A stretch of DNA of 7,986 bases from Bacteroidota bacterium (GCA_007128495.1 SKXH01000071.1:1-7986), one strand, 5' to 3'; numbered from the stretch's first letter, positions 1 to 6,598 are shown. The notes: generated by a model not told the origin, from the sequence alone. Translations and numbers: made by a program.

Positions 1-95
1 GGTTCATTGTCATATATAGTTTTCCGGTTAAAATCTCCCTGTTTTAACCGAACTGCTTTTCCTTCGTAAATATCTATTGCGGGGATTATCAGCAT
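1..95 (-). CDS. hisA: HisA, phosphoribosylformimino-5-aminoimidazole carboxamide ribotide isomerase (5' end only)
   Basis: Only the first 31 codons are inside the window; the gene continues past the left edge. The visible start reads MLIIPAIDIYEGKAVRLKQG. This is the first beta strand of the HisA (beta/alpha)8 barrel, with the conserved catalytic Asp at residue 8 (PAID), followed by the K-x-V-R-L-x-x-G-D-F phosphate-side loop typical of the family. HisA isomerises ProFAR to PRFAR, the substrate of HisF/HisH, in the cytoplasm. The ATG (93-95) overlaps the end of hisH by 7 bases. I see no Shine-Dalgarno sequence upstream, so translation probably depends on coupling to hisH. Identity is secure from the N-terminal motif together with its position after hisH. 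Confidence 0.93.
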   Translation of the reverse strand, partial: MLIIPAIDIYEGKAVRLKQGDFNRKTIYDNE

Positions 96-688
96 AGTTC
101 AATAAAGTTTTTTAATACTTGTAAGCCATTCTTTCCTGATTTTTCCGGATGAAACTGCACACCGTAAAAGTTACGCTTTTGCAGTCCGGAAGTAAACGGT
201 GTGCCGTACGTCGTGTAACTAACCGTTTCATTCACTATCGGTGCATAATATGAATGAACAAAGTAAAAATATGAACCGGCCCTGATATTTTTAAATAATG
301 TATGTTCTTTGTCAAATGAAATTGTATTCCACCCCATATGTGGAATTTTTAACTTTCCGGATTCATCGTCTGATGTGAACTTCCGAATTGTACCATCGAC
401 TACGCCAAGACAGGATGTATTGCGCTCATCCGACCGCTTGAACAATACCTGCATTCCGAGACAAATACCGAGAAACGGAACGCTTACATTTCGCAGCCAT
501 TCTACCAGTTCCAATTCCCGAAGAGAGTTCATAGCACTTTGTGCTTCGCCTACTCCGGGCATAATGATCTTTTCTGCACGTTCGAGCTTTGTTTTTTCGT
601 TCGATACAAGATAACCGGCATCGACGGATCGAAGCGCGTTACAGACCGACGTAATGTTTCCTGCGTCGTAATCGATCACACCAATCAT
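89..688 (-). CDS. hisH: HisH, glutamine amidotransferase subunit of imidazole glycerol phosphate synthase
   Basis: A 199-residue class I glutamine amidotransferase, the usual length for HisH. It supplies ammonia from glutamine to HisF, which makes imidazole glycerol phosphate and AICAR from PRFAR. The catalytic triad is visible: nucleophile Cys76 in GICLGMQ, then His180 and Glu182 in VQFHPEKSG. The oxyanion-strand motif PGVG is at 44-47, and the HisH-typical YFVHSYY stretch is at 142-148. The ATG at 686-688 overlaps the hisB stop as ATGA. An AAGGGG Shine-Dalgarno lies at 694-699 with 5-base spacing, which supports this start. The partner hisF is not in the window but is expected beyond hisA. 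No odd residues seen. Confidence 0.96.
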   Translation of the reverse strand: MIGVIDYDAGNITSVCNALRSVDAGYLVSNEKTKLERAEKIIMPGVGEAQSAMNSLRELELVEWLRNVSVPFLGICLGMQVLFKRSDERNTSCLGVVDGTIRKFTSDDESGKLKIPHMGWNTISFDKEHTLFKNIRAGSYFYFVHSYYAPIVNETVSYTTYGTPFTSGLQKRNFYGVQFHPEKSGKNGLQVLKNFIELC

Positions 689-1797
689 AATATCCCCTTC
701 GTTGAAGGTATCGATTCCCCGGCCGCCCTATCAATTCTAACGGCTTGCCTGAGTGCTCGAGCTACTGCTTTAAATATTGCTTCGATTTTATGATGATCGT
801 TTCGCCCACTAAATGAAATGTGCAGGTTCGCGCGCAAACCGTCGGCAAATGCACGAAAGAAATCTTCAACAAGTTCTGTCGGCATCTCACCTACTTTCTC
901 CCTCACAAAAGAACCCTCAAATTTAAAAAACGGCCTGCCGCCAAGATCGAGCGCCACCTGCGCCTGTGCTTCATCCATAGGGAGTACAAAACCGTACCGT
1001 TCAATTCCTTTCTTATCATCGAGTGCTTTTCGGATACATTCGCCTGCCGCAAGTCCCGTATCTTCTATCGTATGATGTTCATCGACGTGTAAATCACCTT
1101 TCACGACTATGTTCAGATCTATCAATGAATGTTTTGCAATTTGTGCTAACATATGGTCAAAGAAACCGATCCCGGTATTTATAGAATGCGAACCGGTACC
1201 ATCTATAAACACGGAAACAGTAATATCTGTTTCGTTTGTCTTTCGATTCACGGTAGCCGAGCGGATATTTTTAATGATGAAATCGCAGGCATCCGAAAAT
1301 TTTGAAGTGATGTAATCCGGTGTTACAGTACCGTTCGGGTCGGCATCGATCGTATTGGATTTTAAAAGGACCGACTTACATCCGAGGTTTTTCGCAAGTT
1401 GAATATCCGTAACCCGGTCGCCGATAACGAACGATTTTTGTAAATCAACATCATTATTATTCAGAAAATCTGTCAGCATTGTACTCTTTGGTTTACGGCA
1501 TGCACACGTATCTTCCGGAGTATGCGGACATATAAATATTCCGGAGAAGATAATACCTTCGCCTTCAAGTATTTGGAGTAATTTATTCTGTGCCGTATCG
1601 AAATTATTCTGCGGAAATGCAGTTGTTCCAAGTCCATCCTGGTTGGTTACCATAACAAGATCAAAATCCTTCTCAACCAATCGTCGCAAACCCGTTATCG
1701 CACCGGGAATGAATTCGAGCTTTTCAAGTGAATCGATCTGTTCATCCGCCGGCTCGCGGATGATCGTTCCGTCACGGTCAAGAAATACTACCTTCAT
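685..1797 (-). CDS. hisB: HisB, bifunctional histidinol-phosphatase / imidazoleglycerol-phosphate dehydratase
   Basis: A 370-residue fusion, close to the E. coli bifunctional HisB (355). The N-terminal half is a HAD-superfamily phosphatase. It has nucleophile motif DRDGT (Asp7, Asp9), motif II VTNQDG (50-55), the zinc loop ligands Cys90, His92, Cys98 and Cys100, and the acidic motif IGDRVTD (125-131). The C-terminal half, from about residue 180, is the dehydratase. It has GFFDHML (211-217), the metal-binding DEHHTIEDTG (239-248), SGRNDHHKIE (330-339) and the family-typical PSTKG tail (364-368). It therefore catalyses two non-consecutive steps: dehydration of imidazole glycerol phosphate, and dephosphorylation of histidinol phosphate. 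Its start overlaps the hisC stop by 4 bases (ATGA), with GGAGGAG 8 bases upstream. Both halves look intact and active. Confidence 0.96.
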   Translation of the reverse strand: MKVVFLDRDGTIIREPADEQIDSLEKLEFIPGAITGLRRLVEKDFDLVMVTNQDGLGTTAFPQNNFDTAQNKLLQILEGEGIIFSGIFICPHTPEDTCACRKPKSTMLTDFLNNNDVDLQKSFVIGDRVTDIQLAKNLGCKSVLLKSNTIDADPNGTVTPDYITSKFSDACDFIIKNIRSATVNRKTNETDITVSVFIDGTGSHSINTGIGFFDHMLAQIAKHSLIDLNIVVKGDLHVDEHHTIEDTGLAAGECIRKALDDKKGIERYGFVLPMDEAQAQVALDLGGRPFFKFEGSFVREKVGEMPTELVEDFFRAFADGLRANLHISFSGRNDHHKIEAIFKAVARALRQAVRIDRAAGESIPSTKGIL

Positions 1798-2843
1798 TCG
1801 CCGATCTCCTCCATCGCTTGAATAAGAACATCGTTTTGTTCGCTAGTACCGACTGTGATACGAACACAATTATCGAGTTTTGGTTCATTACTTCGATCGC
1901 GTATTACAATTCCGTCATTTATCAACTTTGAATATACCTTTTTAGCATTGTTCACCCGCACGAGCAGAAAATTCGCATCCGACGGGTAAATGTGTTGTAC
2001 CTGCGGTACTATTTGCAAACGTTCCACCAATCGTTTTCTTTCTTCCCGGATTGTTTGGATAATTTGCTCTCTTTCCTTTGGTTCCTCGAGTGCTTTCAAT
2101 GCCAGCGATGCCGATACGGAATTTACATTATACGGCGCTTTTACTTTGTTTAAATATTCGATGATAGTTGGATGTGCGATACAATAGCCGATTCGTATGC
2201 CGGCCAATCCCCATGATTTTGAGAGTGTGCGCATAACTACAAGATTCGGATATGCCTCAACATATCCTGCCAATGATGTTGAACCCGCGAATTCAACATA
2301 CGCTTCATCGACTATTATCAATGCACCGGTTGCTGTGCAAAGCTGAAATATATCCTCTTTTGAAAAAACATTACCGGTCGGATTATTCGGTGAACAGCAG
2401 AAAATCATTTTCGTGCTTTCATTAGTCTGCCGGACTATATCAGCAACATCGAGTTGAAAATCATCATTGAGTAAACTTGAACTCACCGATACATTGTGAA
2501 TACCGGCTGCGACACGGTATATTCCATATGTTGGTTCGGGAATTACGACATTATCGACCGATGGTTCGCAAAACACCCGGAATAACAAGTCAATTATTTC
2601 ATCGGAACCGGCGCCGATAAATACAGTATCTTTCGGCACATCAACCATTATCGCCAGGCGTTCCCGTAATCCGGATTGATACGGGTCGGGATAGCGGTTG
2701 AGTTCAAGACCATCGAAAAAGACAGGACTTCCGAAAGCATTTTCATTTGCATCGAGTAAAATACCACCGGTATGGTCCTGGCGTGCACTTCGATATGGTT
2801 TGAGCTGTGTAATATTCGGACGCACCAAATTCTCTATATTCAT
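1794..2843 (-). CDS. hisC: HisC, histidinol-phosphate aminotransferase
   Basis: A 349-residue PLP-dependent fold-type I aminotransferase of normal HisC length. It converts imidazole acetol phosphate plus glutamate to histidinol phosphate. The Schiff-base lysine is Lys209 in TLSKSWGLAGIRIGY, with the phosphate-binding Arg217 in the same block. SPNNPTG (151-157) holds the cofactor-contacting Asn154, and IIVDEAYVEF holds Asp179 and Tyr182. The HisC-typical LDANEN is at 30-35. The late Arg328 in VRITVG matches the substrate-carboxylate arginine of the fold. The ATG overlaps the hisD stop by 4 bases, and a GGAG sits 8 bases upstream. Other aspartate/tyrosine-type transaminases share the fold, but the ANEN motif and the operon position make HisC the clear call. 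Confidence 0.95.
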   Translation of the reverse strand: MNIENLVRPNITQLKPYRSARQDHTGGILLDANENAFGSPVFFDGLELNRYPDPYQSGLRERLAIMVDVPKDTVFIGAGSDEIIDLLFRVFCEPSVDNVVIPEPTYGIYRVAAGIHNVSVSSSLLNDDFQLDVADIVRQTNESTKMIFCCSPNNPTGNVFSKEDIFQLCTATGALIIVDEAYVEFAGSTSLAGYVEAYPNLVVMRTLSKSWGLAGIRIGYCIAHPTIIEYLNKVKAPYNVNSVSASLALKALEEPKEREQIIQTIREERKRLVERLQIVPQVQHIYPSDANFLLVRVNNAKKVYSKLINDGIVIRDRSNEPKLDNCVRITVGTSEQNDVLIQAMEEIGE

Positions 2844-4126
2844 TGCAAACGCTCCGTGACGGCAAGCTTGTGAGCATCCAGACCCTCGGCTTCTGTTAAC
2901 GTGATTAGTGCAGGTGCAAGATTTCTCAAACCCTCTTTAGTCAAAGATTGAAACGTAATAGATTTTTGGTAACTTTCGACCGTCAGTCCGCCAAACCACT
3001 TCGCGGAACCATTCGTCGGCAGTGTATGATTTGTCCCCGACGCATAATCTCCCGCGGTCACCGGCGAATATTCACCAAGGAAAACGGACCCGGCGTGTTT
3101 TATCTGTGACGCAATATCTTCCGGATTTTGTGTAATAATACTGAGATGCTCCGGTGCATAGTTATTAGTAAAGACTATTGCCTCCGTGATCGATGGAACA
3201 ACTAAAACATAGCTCCGTGCAAGAGATTGTTCGATTATCTTTCTACGCGGCATCTCCTGCGTTCTCGCTCTCACAATCTTTACAACTTCTCCGGCATAAT
3301 TCTCATCTGTTGTTACCAGCACGACCTGCGAATACGGATCGTGTTCTGCCTGCGATAAAAGATCTATCGCTACAACATCAGCGCGTGCCGTGTTATCGGT
3401 GATGACAAGCAATTCCGAAGGACCGGCAATAAGATCGACAGGACAGCCATCTTTGTCATTCGATACGAACTGTTTTGCAACCATTACATATCTATTGCCC
3501 GGACCGAATATCTTCTCAACCTTAGGTATGGACTGCGTTCCATAAGCCATCGCTGAAATCGCTTGTGCTCCTCCTACTTTATATATCTCACGAATACCAA
3601 GATGTGATGCCGCCACTAAAACAGACGGATCAATTTTTGCGGATGCGTTCGGGGGTGAACATAACACCAATCTTTTACATCCTGCAATTTGTGCTGGAAT
3701 ACCGAGCATTAATACAGTCGACGGAAGCGGTGCAGAACCGGCAGGGATGTACAATCCAACAGTTTCATACGGGCGAATCTCACGCCTGCATATGATTCCA
3801 TCGGCTATGATAACCTCCTCATTTTCACGGAGTTGTTTTTTATGAAATTTTCTGATATTATTTTCCGCTGTTGAAATTGCTTCCCGCAATTTCGGCGAAA
3901 CCTTTCTTTCCGCTTCTTCCATTTCTTCATCCGCAACCCGGAACTTCTCCACTGAAGTTGGTTCATAGAGTTCGGCGTATTCACGCACGGCACCATCGCC
4001 CCGTTTCTTGACATTGGTGCATATAGTTTGTACGACTGTATTTATATTTTCTGCCCCATCTTCCGGGCGTATGGTCAATTGTAGTAATTCTTCGCTGGCG
4101 AGTTTTCGTTTGTTATATATTTTCAT
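2840..4126 (-). CDS. hisD: HisD, histidinol dehydrogenase
   Basis: A 428-residue zinc enzyme that performs the last two steps of the pathway, oxidising L-histidinol to histidine with two NAD+. All four zinc ligands fall at the same numbers as in the E. coli enzyme: Gln259 and His262 (SQAEHD), Asp360 (TAGDYASG) and His419 (DAHK). The catalytic pair Glu326-His327 (APEHL) is also present. The segment GSAPLPSTVLM (130-140) and the FGPGN block (207-211) are typical of the family. The start lies 6 bases after the hisG stop, with no visible Shine-Dalgarno, which suggests translational reinitiation from hisG. Length and motifs show an intact gene. Confidence 0.97.
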   Translation of the reverse strand: MKIYNKRKLASEELLQLTIRPEDGAENINTVVQTICTNVKKRGDGAVREYAELYEPTSVEKFRVADEEMEEAERKVSPKLREAISTAENNIRKFHKKQLRENEEVIIADGIICRREIRPYETVGLYIPAGSAPLPSTVLMLGIPAQIAGCKRLVLCSPPNASAKIDPSVLVAASHLGIREIYKVGGAQAISAMAYGTQSIPKVEKIFGPGNRYVMVAKQFVSNDKDGCPVDLIAGPSELLVITDNTARADVVAIDLLSQAEHDPYSQVVLVTTDENYAGEVVKIVRARTQEMPRRKIIEQSLARSYVLVVPSITEAIVFTNNYAPEHLSIITQNPEDIASQIKHAGSVFLGEYSPVTAGDYASGTNHTLPTNGSAKWFGGLTVESYQKSITFQSLTKEGLRNLAPALITLTEAEGLDAHKLAVTERLQ

Positions 4127-4132
4127 ACACTA

Positions 4133-5008
4133 TTATGTAATTATTGTTTCTATTGGTACAACTACGATATCGCGGGCTCCGTTCTTTTTCAATTTTTCCA
4201 TTAGATCCCAGAATTCATCCTCGCCAACAACGGTATGCAGCGCTATCATATCCTTCTCTGCAAGAGGAACGATAGTGGGACTTTTTAAACTTGGTAGTAT
4301 TTTCTTCAACCGCTCGATCGATGCTGCAGGAGCATTCATCATCATATAGCGTTTACCCCGTGCTTGCAAACAACCCGATATCCGTATCATCAAACGCTCT
4401 ATTAATTCACGTTTTTTTTCACCGCCATAAGAAGTCGGGTTGGATATCAATACTGCTTGCGACTCGAGGACTGTCGTCAACGGCTTCAATCCGTTTACCC
4501 GAAGTGTTGTTCCCGTTGAAACAATATCGCAAATCGCATCGGCGACATCAAGAGCGGGAGCAAGCTCGACCGCACCGCTTAATTCAACAATATCGGCTTT
4601 CATTTTGTTTGTTCTCAAAAAATGCTTTAACGTTACCGGATAGGTAGTCGCAATACGTTTATCTTTTAATTTTTCCAGAGTAGTAACTTTGGATTTCGCG
4701 GGTACGCTTATGATAAGTTTACAATGACCGTATCCTAACCGGGTAAGGTGCTTGACCTTTGCATTACGTTCACGCACCAGATTCTCACCGACAATTCCGA
4801 GATCGGCAACGCCATCCTGTACATACTCGGGTATATCATCATCGCGTAATGCAAGCAAGTCAATGTCAAAATTTCGACACGGTGAATACAAACCATGGCG
4901 TTGAAATTCAAAATCGAATCCGCATTTTCGCAGCAACTCCACCGATTCATCAGTGAGCCGACCGCTTTTCTGTATAGCAATTTTAAGTCTACCGTTTCCC
5001 GCTATCAT
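4133..5008 (-). CDS. hisG: HisG, ATP phosphoribosyltransferase, long form
   Basis: A 291-residue protein catalysing the committed step of histidine synthesis, ATP + PRPP to phosphoribosyl-ATP. The N-terminus RLKIAIQKSGRL and the DGVADLGIVGENL block (65-77) are catalytic-domain signatures. The PRPP-binding loop is around 156-169 (ADAICDIVSTGTTL). The length and a C-terminal segment from about 215, ending in VVVPIETII, indicate the long hexameric form with an ACT-like regulatory domain. Feedback inhibition by histidine is therefore expected, and no HisZ partner is needed. The ATG at 5006-5008 directly abuts an 18-bp palindrome (5009-5026), leaving only a weak GTGG-type ribosome site upstream. 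No better start exists, because homology begins within a few residues of this Met. It is the first biosynthetic gene of the operon. Confidence 0.96.
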   Translation of the reverse strand: MIAGNGRLKIAIQKSGRLTDESVELLRKCGFDFEFQRHGLYSPCRNFDIDLLALRDDDIPEYVQDGVADLGIVGENLVRERNAKVKHLTRLGYGHCKLIISVPAKSKVTTLEKLKDKRIATTYPVTLKHFLRTNKMKADIVELSGAVELAPALDVADAICDIVSTGTTLRVNGLKPLTTVLESQAVLISNPTSYGGEKKRELIERLMIRISGCLQARGKRYMMMNAPAASIERLKKILPSLKSPTIVPLAEKDMIALHTVVGEDEFWDLMEKLKKNGARDIVVVPIETIIT

Positions 5009-5026
5009 ACTTTACCACACTAAAGT
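5009..5026. promoter_or_regulatory. Putative operator of the TrpR/YerC-like regulator in front of hisG
   Basis: Plus-strand ACTTTACCACACTAAAGT has perfect 6-bp inverted arms (ACTTTA/TAAAGT) around a 6-base centre. It matches the element at 5384-5401 at 15 of 18 positions. It abuts the hisG ATG, so a bound protein would block promoter escape or ribosome access. An extra half-site, TAAAGTG, recurs at 5032-5038, 11 bp (about one helical turn) from the same string at 5021-5027. That could allow tandem binding. I see no convincing -35/-10 pair between this site and the upstream gene. Confidence 0.7.
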
Positions 5027-5047
5027 GTTTTTAAAGTGAATAAAAAT

Positions 5048-5080
5048 CCCCGTGCACTAAAAAATAAATTAAAGGCGGGG
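5048..5080 (-). terminator. Weak hairpin between the regulator gene and hisG, possible partial terminator
   Basis: On the minus strand a CCCCG arm (5080-5076) and a CGGGG arm (5052-5048) can pair across a 23-base AT-rich loop. They are followed by ATTTTTATT. A 5-bp GC stem plus a U-rich tail resembles an intrinsic terminator or attenuator after the regulator gene, but the loop is unusually long. It may only reduce read-through into hisG. No histidine-rich leader peptide was found, so a classical his attenuator is not supported. Confidence 0.3.
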
Positions 5081-5093
5081 TAAGAGAAGGATA

Positions 5094-5381
5094 CTACACT
5101 ATATCAAGCCGTTCCATCATCATCTTATAGCCCCCTTTGCCCTGCTTCACCCATTTGTGAACCCGTGCAATCGTGGTGGAACTGATGCCGAGTTCATTTT
5201 CAATTTGTGAGTAGGGTATTCCTTGAACGAGCATTTTGGCTATTTTCCATCGCTCCGCAATATCTTCAATTTCTCTTTCCGTGAGCAAGTCACGAAAAAA
5301 TTTTTTGCATTCTGCAAGAGTTTTAAGCTCGAGAATAACAGTGTAGAGTTCGTCTATATCTTGTTGATTTATCTTTGTCAT
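5094..5381 (-). CDS. yerC: TrpR/YerC-family DNA-binding protein, probable histidine-operon repressor
   Basis: A 95-residue all-helical protein of the TrpR-like YerC/YecD group. Recognisable features are LLTEREIEDIAERW (32-45) and a helix-turn-helix at about 56-76 (PYSQIENELGISSTTIARVHK), followed by the lysine/glycine-rich W-V-K-Q-G-K-G-G-Y segment. The protein is shorter than E. coli TrpR (108) but has the same core layout and probably acts as a dimer. It is the gene immediately upstream of hisG, 85 bases away. The same palindrome lies in front of both genes, so the simplest role is a histidine-responsive autorepressor. Related TrpR-like proteins have, as I recall, been predicted to regulate his genes in Gram-positive bacteria. 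The ligand is inferred, not seen. The start at 5379-5381 gives the normal family N-terminus; no strong Shine-Dalgarno is visible. Confidence 0.88.
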   Translation of the reverse strand: MTKINQQDIDELYTVILELKTLAECKKFFRDLLTEREIEDIAERWKIAKMLVQGIPYSQIENELGISSTTIARVHKWVKQGKGGYKMMMERLDIV

Positions 5382-5383
5382 AC

Positions 5384-5401
5384 GCTTTACTACAGTAAAG
5401 T
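5384..5401. promoter_or_regulatory. Putative autoregulatory operator in front of the TrpR/YerC-like gene
   Basis: GCTTTACTACAGTAAAGT contains a perfect 7-bp inverted repeat (CTTTACT/AGTAAAG) with a 2-base centre, at 5385-5400. It lies 2 bases upstream of the regulator's ATG. It matches the element before hisG at 15 of 18 positions. Reading the minus strand, an AT-rich stretch (5401-5412) and a TTGCTA (5418-5423) precede it and could contribute to a promoter. Spacing to any -10 is poor, so I do not call one. Confidence 0.72.
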
Positions 5402-5631
5402 AATATATATTTCACAAAATAGCAACACGGGAAGACAAAAAATATCCGGACTGAAAAAATTTCAGATTTACCTGTCATAAATTTCATCACTTTTGACATT
5501 TCGGTCATTCCCTCACCGCCATCATGGCAGTATTAAATTGCAGCCAGGTTTTTTAAACCATACCAAATCGACCTCCTATCTTAAATAATTTCAAATACTT
5601 GCAAGCTGCTCAACAATAGATTTAATTCATT
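5402..5631. other. Divergent intergenic region with candidate activator-binding palindromes
   Basis: This is the non-coding space between the leftward his regulator and the rightward heat-shock cassette (331 bases between start codons). No convincing gene is present. Inverted repeats lie where a sigma-54 activator would bind, about 70-160 bp upstream of the promoter. They are TGTCA-N16-TGACA (5473-5498), GCCAT-C-ATGGC (5518-5528) and GGTTT-TTT-AAACC (5547-5559). None matches an activator site that I can name. No CIRCE inverted repeat is present. Confidence 0.35.
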
Positions 5632-5647
5632 TGGCACACCAGTTGCT
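5632..5647 (+). promoter_or_regulatory. Sigma-54 (RpoN) promoter of the sHSP cassette
   Basis: TGGCAC (5632-5637), a 5-base spacer, then TTGCT (5643-5647) is an essentially perfect match to the sigma-54 consensus. GG (5633-5634) and GC (5645-5646) are separated by exactly 10 bases, as required for the -24/-12 elements. The predicted transcription start is G5658, giving a 55-base leader before the first sHSP gene. Such promoters need an ATP-driven enhancer-binding activator; none is encoded in the window. Confidence 0.85.
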
Positions 5648-5697
5648 ATCTTAGAAAGTGAATTAACTAAATAAATAAAACAACACTCCAACTCTAA

Positions 5698-5705
5698 GAG
5701 GAGGG
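5698..5705 (+). promoter_or_regulatory. Strong Shine-Dalgarno of the first sHSP gene
   Basis: GAGGAGGG lies with its GGAGG core (5700-5704) 8 bases before the ATG at 5713. A local CTCC (5686-5689) could weakly mask GGAG (5700-5703) across a 10-base loop. The surrounding 11 bases CTAAGAGGAGG (5694-5704) are perfectly complementary to 7085-7095 in the operon's 3' untranslated region. Confidence 0.8.
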
Positions 5706-5712
5706 ACACACT

Positions 5713-6159
5713 ATGTTAGTACGAGTAAGAAATTATCCCGCAGCAAATCCATGGTTACACGATGAGATGGATTTTGACCGAAACATTCACAATGTTTTCG
5801 GTGATCTGTTTGATGCATACCCGGTATCGCGCACAAGAGCTTATCCGCGTTTTGACCTTGCCGAGTACCAGAACGAAAGTGTAATTATAGCAGAGATGCC
5901 GGGAGTTCGCAAAGAAGATTTGAAAATTTCAATCGACAACGGTTATTTAACAATATCAGGTGAACGCAAACCATACGATATGCCGCACGGTTCAAAGTGG
6001 ATACGAAATGAAATAAGCACCGGAAAATTTACCCGATCGATTGAGCTGCCGCACGATATCGATGCGGACAATATCTCGGCCGAAATGAAAAACGGGTTAC
6101 TGCGTATTATGTTGCCGAAAGCAGAAACAATAAAGCCGCGTGAAATCAGTATAAAATAA
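5713..6159 (+). CDS. Small heat shock protein, Hsp20/alpha-crystallin family (paralogue 1)
   Basis: A 148-residue ATP-independent chaperone that holds unfolding cytoplasmic proteins for refolding by Hsp70/ClpB systems. A short N-terminal arm (about 1-44) with the charged, aromatic DFDRNIHNVFGDLFD stretch precedes the alpha-crystallin domain (about 45-137). That domain shows FDLAEYQNESVIIAEMPGV (47-65) and the hallmark AEMKNGLL (123-130, the A-x-x-x-n-G-v-L motif). The C-terminal tail carries the I-x-I oligomerisation motif as Ile145-Ser-Ile147 (REISIK). The start is set by GAGGAGGG 8 bases upstream. It is the first gene of a three-paralogue operon, with 15 bases to the next. A hand count of one 60-base block (5881-5940) gives about 38% GC, lower than in paralogue 3. 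Confidence 0.95.
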   Translation: MLVRVRNYPAANPWLHDEMDFDRNIHNVFGDLFDAYPVSRTRAYPRFDLAEYQNESVIIAEMPGVRKEDLKISIDNGYLTISGERKPYDMPHGSKWIRNEISTGKFTRSIELPHDIDADNISAEMKNGLLRIMLPKAETIKPREISIK

Positions 6160-6174
6160 TAACGGGGGTATCTG

Positions 6175-6570
6175 ATGACACGTAAAGATTTAATGAAAAG
6201 ACCTGAGAAGAAAGAATCTGTGGTTCAACCACGTTCTTACTATGAGAGACGTATTGTTCCCCCGGTAGACATTATTGAAAGTGATAATCACTACACCGTA
6301 CAGGTGGATATGCCGGGTGTGAATAAAGAATCAATTGATTTAAAAGTTGACAGTGACACACTGCGCGTTCGGGCATACACGGGTGATTATCACAAAGGGG
6401 ATGCAAAGCTGCACAGACGTGAGATTATCCCCAGTGTCTACGAACGGGAGTTTCAGCTCGGTAAAGAAATCGATCGTTCGAAGATCAACGGAGAGTATGA
6501 TAACGGTGTTTTGACAATTACATTACAAAAAAACGAATCTGTTAAACCACGTGAAATTCACATTAAGTAA
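6175..6570 (+). CDS. Small heat shock protein, Hsp20/alpha-crystallin family (paralogue 2, short N-terminus)
   Basis: A 131-residue Hsp20 protein with an unusually short, basic N-terminal arm of about 28 residues (MTRKDLMKRPEKKES...). It lacks the aromatic amphipathic segment seen in its two neighbours. The alpha-crystallin domain begins near PPVDIIESDNHYTVQVDMPGV (29-49). The signature motif is GEYDNGVL (106-113), with Gly106 replacing the usual Ala. The tail REIHIK carries I-x-I at 128-130 and is almost identical to the tail of paralogue 1 (KPREISIK against KPREIHIK), which suggests mixed oligomers. The ATG follows an ACGGGGGT ribosome site within the 15-base gap after paralogue 1. Because the N-terminal arm drives assembly and substrate binding in this family, this copy may act as a modulating subunit; that is inference. 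Confidence 0.93.
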   Translation: MTRKDLMKRPEKKESVVQPRSYYERRIVPPVDIIESDNHYTVQVDMPGVNKESIDLKVDSDTLRVRAYTGDYHKGDAKLHRREIIPSVYEREFQLGKEIDRSKINGEYDNGVLTITLQKNESVKPREIHIK

Positions 6571-6598
6571 TTAACCGTAAACCAATAACAAATAATGA

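Noticed and set aside
818..1092. Overlapping plus-strand open frames within the his operon
   Set aside because: They are antisense shadows of hisB with no recognisable domain and no ribosome site; the minus-strand frame carries all conserved motifs.
5009..5093. A histidine-rich leader peptide or T-box controlling the his operon
   Set aside because: No run of His codons, no short ORF with a ribosome site and no T-box-like sequence in this 85-base gap.
5323..5508. A 61-codon minus-strand frame overlapping the regulator's start
   Set aside because: It is out of frame with the recognised TrpR-like protein, runs through the operator and has no family features.
5525..5542. A second sigma-54-like site, TGGCAG followed by TTGCA
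   Set aside because: The GG and GC are separated by 12 bases instead of the required 10, so RpoN would not be expected to recognise it.
5658..5712. A ROSE or fourU RNA thermometer in the first sHSP leader
   Set aside because: The leader is mostly A-rich and unstructured. There is no UUUU opposite the Shine-Dalgarno, and only a 4-bp CTCC/GGAG pairing is possible locally.
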